Shown here: positions 57,678-64,000 of the stretch, piece after piece
Layout of the letters: each line of letters starts with the position of its first letter
Numbering within the stretch: position 1 is the stretch's first letter
Source of the DNA: an uncultured Bacteroidales bacterium
Lineage (GTDB): Bacteria; Bacteroidota; Bacteroidia; Bacteroidales; FEN-979
Length of the DNA stretch: 64,000 nt
Direction of reading: 5' to 3'
Assembly (NCBI GenBank): GCA_903945175.1
Contig: CAJAUM010000098.1
Coordinates: 50,421 to 114,420, forward strand
Position numbers and translations under genes: made by a program
Notes under the pieces: generated by a model
Databases searched by the model: none
What the model saw: the letters and a program-made list of their open reading frames with translations, nothing else
Told to the model about the DNA's origin: nothing

Positions 57678-59861
57678 ATGAAAACAAAATGTAACCATTT
57701 CAAAAGAATCACAGCTTTTGCCATTGCACTGGCGCTCCTCCTTGCAGTTGCCATCTCCTGCAAGAAAACCGATGACACTCCTGCTCCAACCCCTCCAGCA
57801 CCTTACCCCCCTCCTCCTACCAATCTGTTTCACTCAGGTTTTTATAAAATGATGACCGATGAAGAGATCATGAATCACAAAATGTTCGGCGGAAGCTATC
57901 TTTACCGGGTAGGCTCAGGTTTAACGGGAGAAAATGTTTCTGGTTTCCCATACAGTACAGTAGTCAAGACCCTTTGGTCTATTCAAAAATACCAGACTAC
58001 CTCAACCCGGTTTGATAAAATCAGCAACGAACTTGACAGCGTTGGTTCACAGATGAAAGATTTGACTGATGAAGTTACCTATTTATCTCAGCAGCTGTCC
58101 ATTGTCCAAACCAATATCTTTAATAAGCTCAATTCTTTGACTGAAGGGCAAGTCATGGTAGAAATAAACACTGCCTGGGACAATAATTCCTCCAGTAGCC
58201 TCCTGTGGTATCCCAGAAAAGCCACTGAGATCGCGAATGGAACATCGAAAATGACAATGGAAGAGTTGGATAATACCGCAATTTCAGATTTCATTTCGAA
58301 ATATGGCTCTCATGGCTCAATTTTAATGCAAAATGACATTGGTAATTTGCAGAGGCTTTTATTGGGGTCAGCCAACAAGCCCGAATTTGCATTAAGCAGT
58401 ATCAAAGAGTTTGCTGATGCGATTATTCAGTCGCAGGGCAAGCCGGTACAGAGTCCCGCATACGCCATGAACTGTTATAAATTGATGGAGAATTATTTTC
58501 TTTTAACGTTAAACGCCCAGTTCAGGGCTTTGACCGTATATGGCAATGCTTTGTACAGGGAAAAGGATACGATTATTGGCAATGAAATTTTTCATGATTA
58601 CCTGACAAATTTTAAAGCAATTATCCAGTCGGAATTGTCCATGTTCCTGACGGTTACCGATTATCTCAGTATCAACCTGCTCGACTACAGAGCGGGAGGA
58701 GGATTCTCTCCTGCAAATGACCTCAGGTACTTCAATTACGGTTTAAGACCCGATGATCTATTTGCTCCCGTTATTGCCCGGGCCAATATGCTGAATCAAT
58801 TAATGAACCAGGCCCTTGAACTGCCAACGAAAGATGTGTATCTGACTATTTCTGTTCCTAAAAACTATAGTAATTCAGCTAAGATTACATGGACTGCACT
58901 TAATCCCTATCCATTCACTATTGACAACTATGGATCACTGCCAAGTCAATATCCCTATACCGGATGGAGCACTGCGCAAGGGCAAACCGGAACCTGCTCC
59001 CCTGATAATTCGGTTACATTCTACAGGTCAAATGAAGGAACAGGTGGAAGTAACCATGTTACCATGTCATCCATCGGGGTTCAATTAATGAATATACCAT
59101 GGAGGGTACGCGTCAATTTAGAAGGCAGTATCCCCGTAGGTTATTATAACCCGAATGATATTTCTGCCGCCCCCAAATCTGTATGGTCCTCAACTTACAG
59201 CCTTTGCTTCGGATCAGCCTCAGTTTGCTGGTATTGGGGTTACCTCTGGCTTAACGATAACATGCTGAATAACATGCAGGAAGCAACAGATGTCTTATGG
59301 CAGAGTATTTACCCTAGCGACAATGATCCGGGCCATCTAGGCAACTCTCCGATGATGTATGGAAATTCGAATCACATTCCAAATTATGGAGGAAATTTCT
59401 CCCATGGAGATTGGAATCTTGAATATTATGGAACCTTCCCGACTACCTCAGGTGGCGAAGACTTGTTAGTTGGTGAACTGAGATCAGCCTCTATGGTGGT
59501 TAATAATAGTAATACGACCTATGACCCCACAATCGCGATGTTTCTTACTGGTTCTGTTTCCCCATTTAACTGGTCAAAATCCGTTGAAATATACTTTGCC
59601 GGAACAGAAATGCAGGAGTGCGGGATTGCAGGAAAAAAGGGGGTGTGGACAAACGCAGATATGCTTAATTACAAAACCGGGCCAGGAAGCAAATACTTTG
59701 AAAATATAAATTCTAAAACCAGTATTAAGGCAGGCAACCACACTTTTAATGTCGGCTTCTATGCGGCGAATCCTAATGAAACTGGTAATACGAATAATTG
59801 TGAAATCATCTGGTATTCTCAGGTTATTTATAATGGAACGTATAATATCTGGTCAAAGTAG
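57678..59861 (+). CDS. Large lipoprotein, tandem paralogue A
   Basis: 727 residues from ATG 57678. Signal ending AVAISC (Cys 28), then a Pro-rich linker (DTPAPTPPAPYPPPPTN). Residues about 100-155 are predicted coiled coil (KISNELDSVGSQMKDL and following heptads). Residues about 160-350 are helical with hydrophobic stretches (ENYFLLTLNAQFRALTVY). The C-terminal half is beta-rich with conserved GTCSPDNSVTFYRSN, SVCWYWGYLWLNDN and IYNGTYNIWSK. No known domain. The next gene is its tandem copy. A helical-then-beta layout recalls pore-forming toxins, but that is only a structural analogy. Confidence 0.75.
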   Translation: MKTKCNHFKRITAFAIALALLLAVAISCKKTDDTPAPTPPAPYPPPPTNLFHSGFYKMMTDEEIMNHKMFGGSYLYRVGSGLTGENVSGFPYSTVVKTLWSIQKYQTTSTRFDKISNELDSVGSQMKDLTDEVTYLSQQLSIVQTNIFNKLNSLTEGQVMVEINTAWDNNSSSSLLWYPRKATEIANGTSKMTMEELDNTAISDFISKYGSHGSILMQNDIGNLQRLLLGSANKPEFALSSIKEFADAIIQSQGKPVQSPAYAMNCYKLMENYFLLTLNAQFRALTVYGNALYREKDTIIGNEIFHDYLTNFKAIIQSELSMFLTVTDYLSINLLDYRAGGGFSPANDLRYFNYGLRPDDLFAPVIARANMLNQLMNQALELPTKDVYLTISVPKNYSNSAKITWTALNPYPFTIDNYGSLPSQYPYTGWSTAQGQTGTCSPDNSVTFYRSNEGTGGSNHVTMSSIGVQLMNIPWRVRVNLEGSIPVGYYNPNDISAAPKSVWSSTYSLCFGSASVCWYWGYLWLNDNMLNNMQEATDVLWQSIYPSDNDPGHLGNSPMMYGNSNHIPNYGGNFSHGDWNLEYYGTFPTTSGGEDLLVGELRSASMVVNNSNTTYDPTIAMFLTGSVSPFNWSKSVEIYFAGTEMQECGIAGKKGVWTNADMLNYKTGPGSKYFENINSKTSIKAGNHTFNVGFYAANPNETGNTNNCEIIWYSQVIYNGTYNIWSK

Positions 59862-59947
59862 AGAAATGAATGCCTGATGCGCAACAGCTTATCGAACTTG
59901 CATGAAAAGTCACCGAAAACAAAAACAATGAACCCAATCTCCAAAAT

Positions 59948-62122
59948 ATGAAAATAAAATGTAACCATTTCAAAAGGGTAACCGCCTCTGCCATTGCATT
60001 GGCGCTGGTCCTTGCAGTTGCCATATCCTGCAAGAAAACAACCGATGAAATTCCAACCCCTGTTGAGACTCCTCCCACCCCTCCTCCTGCCAATCTGTTT
60101 CACTCAGGTTATCATAAAATGATAACCGATGAAGAGATCAACAATCAAACAACGTACGGTGGAAGCTTTCTTTACACGGTAGGCTCGGGATTGTTGGGCG
60201 AAGAAGGTCCTGAGATCCCATACGGCGAAGTAGTGAAGACCCTTTGGGATATTTATGATTACCAACATACCGAAACCCAGTTCGAGAAAATCAATACCGA
60301 ACTTGAAGGCATCTCTGAACAGATCACAGATCTGAAAGGTGAAATCAATAGCCTGTCTCAGCAACTAAATCTGGTCCAGTCCAATATCATCAATAAACTC
60401 AATTCCTTGTTTGCAAATCAACTTATAGTTGACATAAATACTGCATGGGATAGTTCAAGTCCGTCAGGACTCCAATATTATTCAAAAACGGCAACCGTGA
60501 TACAGAAAGGAACCCCAGGCGCTCCTACATGGGCAGAATTGGATGCGCATGCATTGTCTTTCGCTCAGGCAAATAGTGGTACTCTGATGCAAACTAAAAT
60601 TAATGGGCTGCAGTCTCTATTACTGGGGTCTACCACCGGCACTTCATTTTCCCAAAGCAGCATCAAACAGTTTGCCGACGGGATCATTCTGGCCCAGCAA
60701 AGCCCGATACATAGCCCTGCATATGCCATGAATTGTTATAAAGTGCTGGAGAATTATTTTCTTATAACGTTAAATGCCCAGTTCAGGGCTTTTACCATAT
60801 ACAGCAACGCTTTGTACAGGACGGAAACTGATTCTGTTGCGGCCAATTACGACTATCATCTTTACCTTCAATCCTTTGCAAAAATTCTCCAGCAGGAATT
60901 ATCCATGTTCCTTACAGTTACCGATTATCTCAGTGTCAACCTCCTTGACTACAGAGCAGGTGGTGGATTTTCACTTACAACTGACCTCAGGTACTTCAAT
61001 TACGGTTTAAAACCCGATGATTTATTTGCTCCCGTTATTGCGCGTGCCAATATGCTGAATCAATTGGTGAATCATGCCCTTGGACAACCAACGAAAGATA
61101 TTTACGTGACCATCTCTGTTCCTAAAAACTATAGTAATTCAGCTCAGCTTCAATGGACTGCACTCAATCCCTATCCATTTGCTATTGACAATAACGGAGC
61201 AATGCCAAGTCAATTTCCCTATACCGGGTGGAATGCTCCGGCAGGCCAAACCGGGACCTGCTCCCCTGATAATTCGGTTACATTCTACAGGTCAAATGAA
61301 GGAATAGGTGGAAGTAACCATGTTACTATGTCATCCATCGGGGTTCAATTATTGGATATACCATGGAGGGTACGCGTCAGTTTAGCAGGGAGTATACCCA
61401 TCGGCTACTATAACCCGAAAGATATTTCTGCCGCTCCCCAATCTGCATGGTCCTCAACTTATAGCCTTTGCTTCGGATCAGCCTCAGTTTGCTGGTACTG
61501 GGGTTACCTTTGGCTCAACGATAACATCATGAATAATATGCTGGATGAACCAGAGGTCCTGTGGCAGTTTCCCCCCGTTGATTATCTTAAGGGTTTTCCT
61601 TCGCCGATGATGTATTCCGCTGGAGGCGGGGGGCACATACCACATTATGGAGGAAACTTCTCCCATGGAGATTATACTCTTGGATATTCCGGAACTTTTC
61701 CCACTACCTCCGGAAGCGATTATTTGTGGATCGGAGAACTGAGATCAGCCCCTATTATAGTGGGTAAGAATACAGTACAAAATACCCCCACGATGGCTAT
61801 GTACCTATCTTATGAAGTAATCCCATTTAACTGGAGCAGATCCACCGAGAGTTATTTTTGTGGAACCGAAATGACGGATGAAAATTTCTCCGGAATGCAT
61901 GGAACCTGGACGAATAAAAGTCTGCTTGATTATCTGTCAAACAGTTCGACAAAATACGCTCAATCCGGTACAGCCACGGCCAATCTTTCTGACGGTAACC
62001 ATACTTTTAATGTCGGCTTTTATGTAAAAAATCCAGATGAGACGGGTCATACCAATAATTGTGAAATGATCTGGTATTCCCAGGTGATTTACAATGGAAC
62101 CTATAACATCTGGTCAAAGTAG
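59948..62122 (+). CDS. Large lipoprotein, tandem paralogue B
   Basis: 724 residues, same layout as the preceding gene with the lipobox Cys at 28, a Pro-rich linker (EIPTPVETPPTPPPAN), a coiled coil around 95-145 and the same conserved C-terminal blocks ending IYNGTYNIWSK. Amino-acid identity looks like about two-thirds by eye, lowest in the helical middle. DNA around 61255-61360 is nearly identical to 58995-59105, which suggests recent gene conversion. The upstream leader (ATGAAAATAAAATGTAACC) is also shared. An intrinsic terminator closes the pair. Confidence 0.75.
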   Translation: MKIKCNHFKRVTASAIALALVLAVAISCKKTTDEIPTPVETPPTPPPANLFHSGYHKMITDEEINNQTTYGGSFLYTVGSGLLGEEGPEIPYGEVVKTLWDIYDYQHTETQFEKINTELEGISEQITDLKGEINSLSQQLNLVQSNIINKLNSLFANQLIVDINTAWDSSSPSGLQYYSKTATVIQKGTPGAPTWAELDAHALSFAQANSGTLMQTKINGLQSLLLGSTTGTSFSQSSIKQFADGIILAQQSPIHSPAYAMNCYKVLENYFLITLNAQFRAFTIYSNALYRTETDSVAANYDYHLYLQSFAKILQQELSMFLTVTDYLSVNLLDYRAGGGFSLTTDLRYFNYGLKPDDLFAPVIARANMLNQLVNHALGQPTKDIYVTISVPKNYSNSAQLQWTALNPYPFAIDNNGAMPSQFPYTGWNAPAGQTGTCSPDNSVTFYRSNEGIGGSNHVTMSSIGVQLLDIPWRVRVSLAGSIPIGYYNPKDISAAPQSAWSSTYSLCFGSASVCWYWGYLWLNDNIMNNMLDEPEVLWQFPPVDYLKGFPSPMMYSAGGGGHIPHYGGNFSHGDYTLGYSGTFPTTSGSDYLWIGELRSAPIIVGKNTVQNTPTMAMYLSYEVIPFNWSRSTESYFCGTEMTDENFSGMHGTWTNKSLLDYLSNSSTKYAQSGTATANLSDGNHTFNVGFYVKNPDETGHTNNCEMIWYSQVIYNGTYNIWSK

Positions 62123-62165
62123 GGAAATTGATCTGGTCTTGCCGGTAAAGGCCGGTTGATTGTTA

Positions 62166-62201
62166 AGAGGATGTCTCAAAAGCCGAGACATCCTCTTTTT
62201 T
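62166..62201 (+). terminator. Strong intrinsic terminator after the lipoprotein pair
   Basis: AGAGGATGTCTC (62166-62177) and GAGACATCCTCT (62185-62196) form a perfect 12-bp stem with a 7-base loop, followed by TTTTTT. Confidence 0.9.
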
Positions 62202-62278
62202 CATTTATAACTCTATGATTTTTAATAAATTTGTTCATACGCTTAATGTGTAATCGTCTGATATTCTGCAAGATTTGC

Positions 62279-62376
62279 TTATTTTGCAGCATGAAACAAA
62301 TAGCCCGGGGGTTTACACCGTACTCATTACCACCAACGGGCAGAAGATCCTCCGAAGGATCATCATTGGTAATTGA
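62279..62376 (+). pseudogene. Remnant of a T9SS sorting domain
   Basis: An open frame that ends in TGA (62374-62376) reads LQHETNSPGVYTVLIT and then TNGQKILRRIIIGN. This is the C-terminal half of a type A sorting domain (S-P-G-V-Y-x-x-x-I, then G-Q-K-I-x-R-R-I-I-I). There is no start codon or body of a gene upstream: an in-frame stop lies at 62251-62253. It is therefore the tail of a gene otherwise lost. Confidence 0.65.
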
Positions 62377-62420
62377 AGCCGCGACATTAATAAGGGTGTT
62401 ACCATGAATTATATTATTCG

Positions 62421-62449
62421 TAACTTTGATAGTATCAAATGATAGTATC
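62421..62449 (+). promoter_or_regulatory. fic promoter with two tandem GATAGTATC palindromes
   Basis: The -7 element TAACTTTG is at 62421-62428. Two copies of the palindrome GATA-G-TATC occupy 62428-62436 and 62441-62449, 13 bases apart, the first overlapping the -7 element and the second ending 1 base before the chosen start codon. This is where a repressor would block transcription. The Fic protein itself carries a winged helix, so autoregulation is a natural reading. Confidence 0.6.
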
Positions 62450-62450
62450 A

Positions 62451-63443
62451 ATGAAACCTCCGTACACTATTACCCCGTTAATTATAAAACAAATTGCCTC
62501 TGTATCAGAGAAGGTTGGTGAAATTAAAGCCAATTATTTAAACAAACCATCGCCTCAATTAAGAAAGCAAAATAAGATAAAAACGATTCATTCTTCACTT
62601 AAAATTGAAGGGAACACCCTTACTCAGCAACAGGTTACAGCCTTGATTGAGAATAAAAAAGTAACCGGGCCAAAAAAGGATATTCTCGAAGTTCTCAATG
62701 CCATTAAAGTATATGATAAACTGACCGCCTTTGACGCTTATTCATCAACGTCATTTCTTACTGCGCACGAACTGTTAATGCATGGCTTAATTGACAATCC
62801 GGGAAAATACAGAAACCAGGAAGTAGGTGTTTTCCAGGGATCAAGAGTGGCTCATCTTGCGCCTCCAGCGAAAAATGTTCCACTCTTGATGCAGGATTTG
62901 TTCCGCTATTTGAAGATCAAAGATGAATCGACCCTGATAAAGAGTTGTGTTTTTCATTATGAGACGGAGTTCATTCATCCTTTTCTTGATGGGAACGGAA
63001 GAATGGGAAGGCTTTGGCAAACTGTTATTTTATTAAAAGCGTATCCTGTTTTTGAATTTTTACCTTTCGAAACTTTGATCAGCCAGTCGCAGGAAGAATA
63101 TTACCATGTATTATCAAACTGTGATAAAAAGGGTGAATCGACGGAGTTCATTGAGTATATGCTTAAGGTTATTGAGGGTTCTCTGGCGGAGTTACTGAAT
63201 TTTAACAATAGAATTCTTAACGACATTGAACGTATTGAATTCTTTGTCACGCAGGGGAAACAAGAATTCAGCAGAAAGGATTACATGAATGTTTTTAAAA
63301 ACATATCAACCGCAACAGCAAGCCGCGACATAAAAAAGGGTGTTGACATGAATTATTTTATCCGGTCAGGTGATAAAAACAAAACCGTCTACAAAATCAC
63401 TTCCCGAAACATCCAGTCCAACAGCCTGGCCATCAAGCCTTAG
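62451..63443 (+). CDS. Fic-family protein with N-terminal inhibitory motif and C-terminal winged helix
   Basis: 330 residues from ATG 62451 (MKPPYTITP; an ATG 12 bases earlier lies inside the operator-like repeat). Fic enzymes transfer AMP or similar groups onto target proteins. The active-site motif HPFLDGNGRMGR is complete (H176-R187). The N-terminal self-inhibitory motif S-x-x-x-E-G is SLKIEG (49-54), which makes this a class II Fic. Residues about 265-315 (SRKDYMNVFKNISTATASRD) look like a winged helix. Targets unknown; no antitoxin gene is adjacent. It stands between two T9SS-tail remnants. Confidence 0.92.
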   Translation: MKPPYTITPLIIKQIASVSEKVGEIKANYLNKPSPQLRKQNKIKTIHSSLKIEGNTLTQQQVTALIENKKVTGPKKDILEVLNAIKVYDKLTAFDAYSSTSFLTAHELLMHGLIDNPGKYRNQEVGVFQGSRVAHLAPPAKNVPLLMQDLFRYLKIKDESTLIKSCVFHYETEFIHPFLDGNGRMGRLWQTVILLKAYPVFEFLPFETLISQSQEEYYHVLSNCDKKGESTEFIEYMLKVIEGSLAELLNFNNRILNDIERIEFFVTQGKQEFSRKDYMNVFKNISTATASRDIKKGVDMNYFIRSGDKNKTVYKITSRNIQSNSLAIKP

Positions 63444-63528
63444 CAGGCACATCAGCTCTGCAGCGCCGGGAGTCTACACCTTGCTTATCACCATCGCCAG
63501 CACCTTGTCAAGCAGGCCGGCGAGATAA
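63442..63528 (+). pseudogene. Second remnant of a T9SS sorting domain
   Basis: Reading from just past the fic stop, the frame gives RHISSAAPGVYTLLITIAS and ends in TAA at 63526-63528. The SSAAPGVYTLLIT block is the typical C-terminal core of a type A sorting domain; the tail beyond it is frame-shifted or foreign. No gene body precedes it. It mirrors the remnant at 62279-62376 on the other side of fic. Confidence 0.55.
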
Positions 63529-63538
63529 AACGGGAGAC

Positions 63539-63742
63539 TCATAAGATTGAATTCTTTTCCGTCAAATGTTTTGACCAGATCTGTTTGCATGGGTTTTGCC
63601 CAGAACCGGATATTTCCTTTTGAATACCATTGCAGTAATTTACAAGACCGGTATCGAACCATTGAAGGCGTGGTGACTTTTTAAGATCGGGTAAAACAGG
63701 GGCGGAATATCCTGTCGAAGGATATACCAATTCAAGGAGCAT
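63539..63742 (-). pseudogene. Fragment of a DUF4143 AAA-type ATPase
   Basis: A 67-codon reverse frame reads PVLPDLKKSPRLQWFDTGLV and then NYCNGIQKEISG, a close fit to the C-terminal DUF4143 region of the Bacteroidota AAA ATPases (DLKKSPRLQFLDTGLxNY). The N-terminal P-loop domain and the C-terminal end are missing, so this is a relic. The call rests on remembered family motifs. Confidence 0.5.
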
Positions 63743-64000
63743 GGCCTTACAGGAAGATACTCAACCCTTCCCACCGGAAACGATATTTGGGTGATATGGA
63801 ACACCATGGGAGCGCAGTGGGTCGGGGTGACCTATACCAACCAGAACAGCTGTGCAGCCCAGTCGGCTACTCTGCTCAACATTACCATCAACCCGATGCC
63901 GGGCCCTGCCGGAAACATTACCGGGGCAACTGAATTTTGCGCCGGAACACAGGGGGTGGTCTATTTCACCACACCCATCCAGGATGCCCTTGTCTACATC
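63695..64000 (+). CDS. 5'-truncated adhesin-like frame, runs off the window
   Basis: Frame open from 63695 to the window edge. From 63743 it reads GLTGRYSTLPTGNDIWVIWN and later WVGVTYTNQNSCAAQ, NPMPGPAGNITGATEFC and GTQGVVYFTTPI, the hallmark pattern of the repeated PKD/Ig-like domains in large Bacteroidota surface adhesins. There is no start codon or signal peptide at the left end (first in-frame ATG at 63806), so the copy here is headless. Most of the protein would be beyond the right edge. Confidence 0.65.

Overview
The window is chromosomal DNA from a member of the Bacteroidota, most likely a Bacteroidales/Marinilabiliales-type relative, with moderate GC and dense coding on both strands. 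Evidence: several upstream regions carry the Bacteroidota sigma-factor -7 element TAnnTTTG, four of them with a TTG/TTTG about 19-21 bases upstream. Lineage-typical families are present: DUF4270 lipoprotein, LruC-domain protein, LuxE-like acyltransferase, PpiD-type chaperone, short epsilon subunit, and type IX secretion (T9SS) C-terminal sorting domains. Operon orders such as acpP-fabF, ileS-dksA-lspA and yceD-rpmF-plsX-fabH also fit. I see no rRNA, CRISPR array, phage or intact insertion sequence. One tRNA-Phe(GAA) is present.

Layout. 0-11 kb: housekeeping genes (acpP-fabF, purN, a two-component system, rsmI, an SRAP DNA-protein crosslink enzyme, a LuxE-like acyltransferase, mrdA-rodA cell-elongation genes) ending in a small AraC-type regulator with a degenerate HMA-like domain. 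11.3-18.3 kb: a six-gene, same-strand block with no textbook name. It encodes a PqqD-like domain protein, an ATP-grasp ligase, a fold-type III PLP decarboxylase with an odd N-terminal tail, a urea-transporter/M23-peptidase fusion, a TPR-plus-beta-barrel outer membrane protein and a TPR protein. This is the best candidate for an undescribed system here. 18.4-25 kb: M16 protease, membrane acyltransferase, T9SS substrate, GMC oxidoreductase, tRNA-Phe. 25-34 kb: LruC lipoprotein, coaX, a barrel protein, lptC, a PpiD-like chaperone, atpDC. 34-45 kb: M23/LysM peptidase, lspA-dksA-ileS, nitroreductase, secreted endonuclease I, fabH-plsX-rpmF-yceD, proline dehydrogenase. 45-51 kb: a 1077-residue multi-cofactor amine/imino-acid oxidoreductase and three unrecognised exported proteins. 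51-57 kb: a truncated glycogen-synthase-like protein, a DUF4270 lipoprotein, glmS, and a TPR-membrane-HTH protein.

57-64 kb is accessory. A pseudo-receiver (phospho-Asp, acidic pair and Lys all lost) precedes two large tandemly duplicated lipoproteins of unknown function. Then comes a Fic protein with a C-terminal winged helix and two tandem palindromes over its promoter. The Fic gene sits between two remnants of T9SS sorting domains, followed by a reversed ATPase fragment and a headless adhesin reading frame that runs off the window: a recombination scar.

Working model for the 11-18 kb block (inference): the PqqD-like protein could bind the leader-like tail of the decarboxylase (a YxxPxI motif resembling the lasso-peptide leader signal), so that the ATP-grasp ligase modifies or loads that protein. 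The envelope genes that follow would handle the product or remodel the cell wall during its transport.
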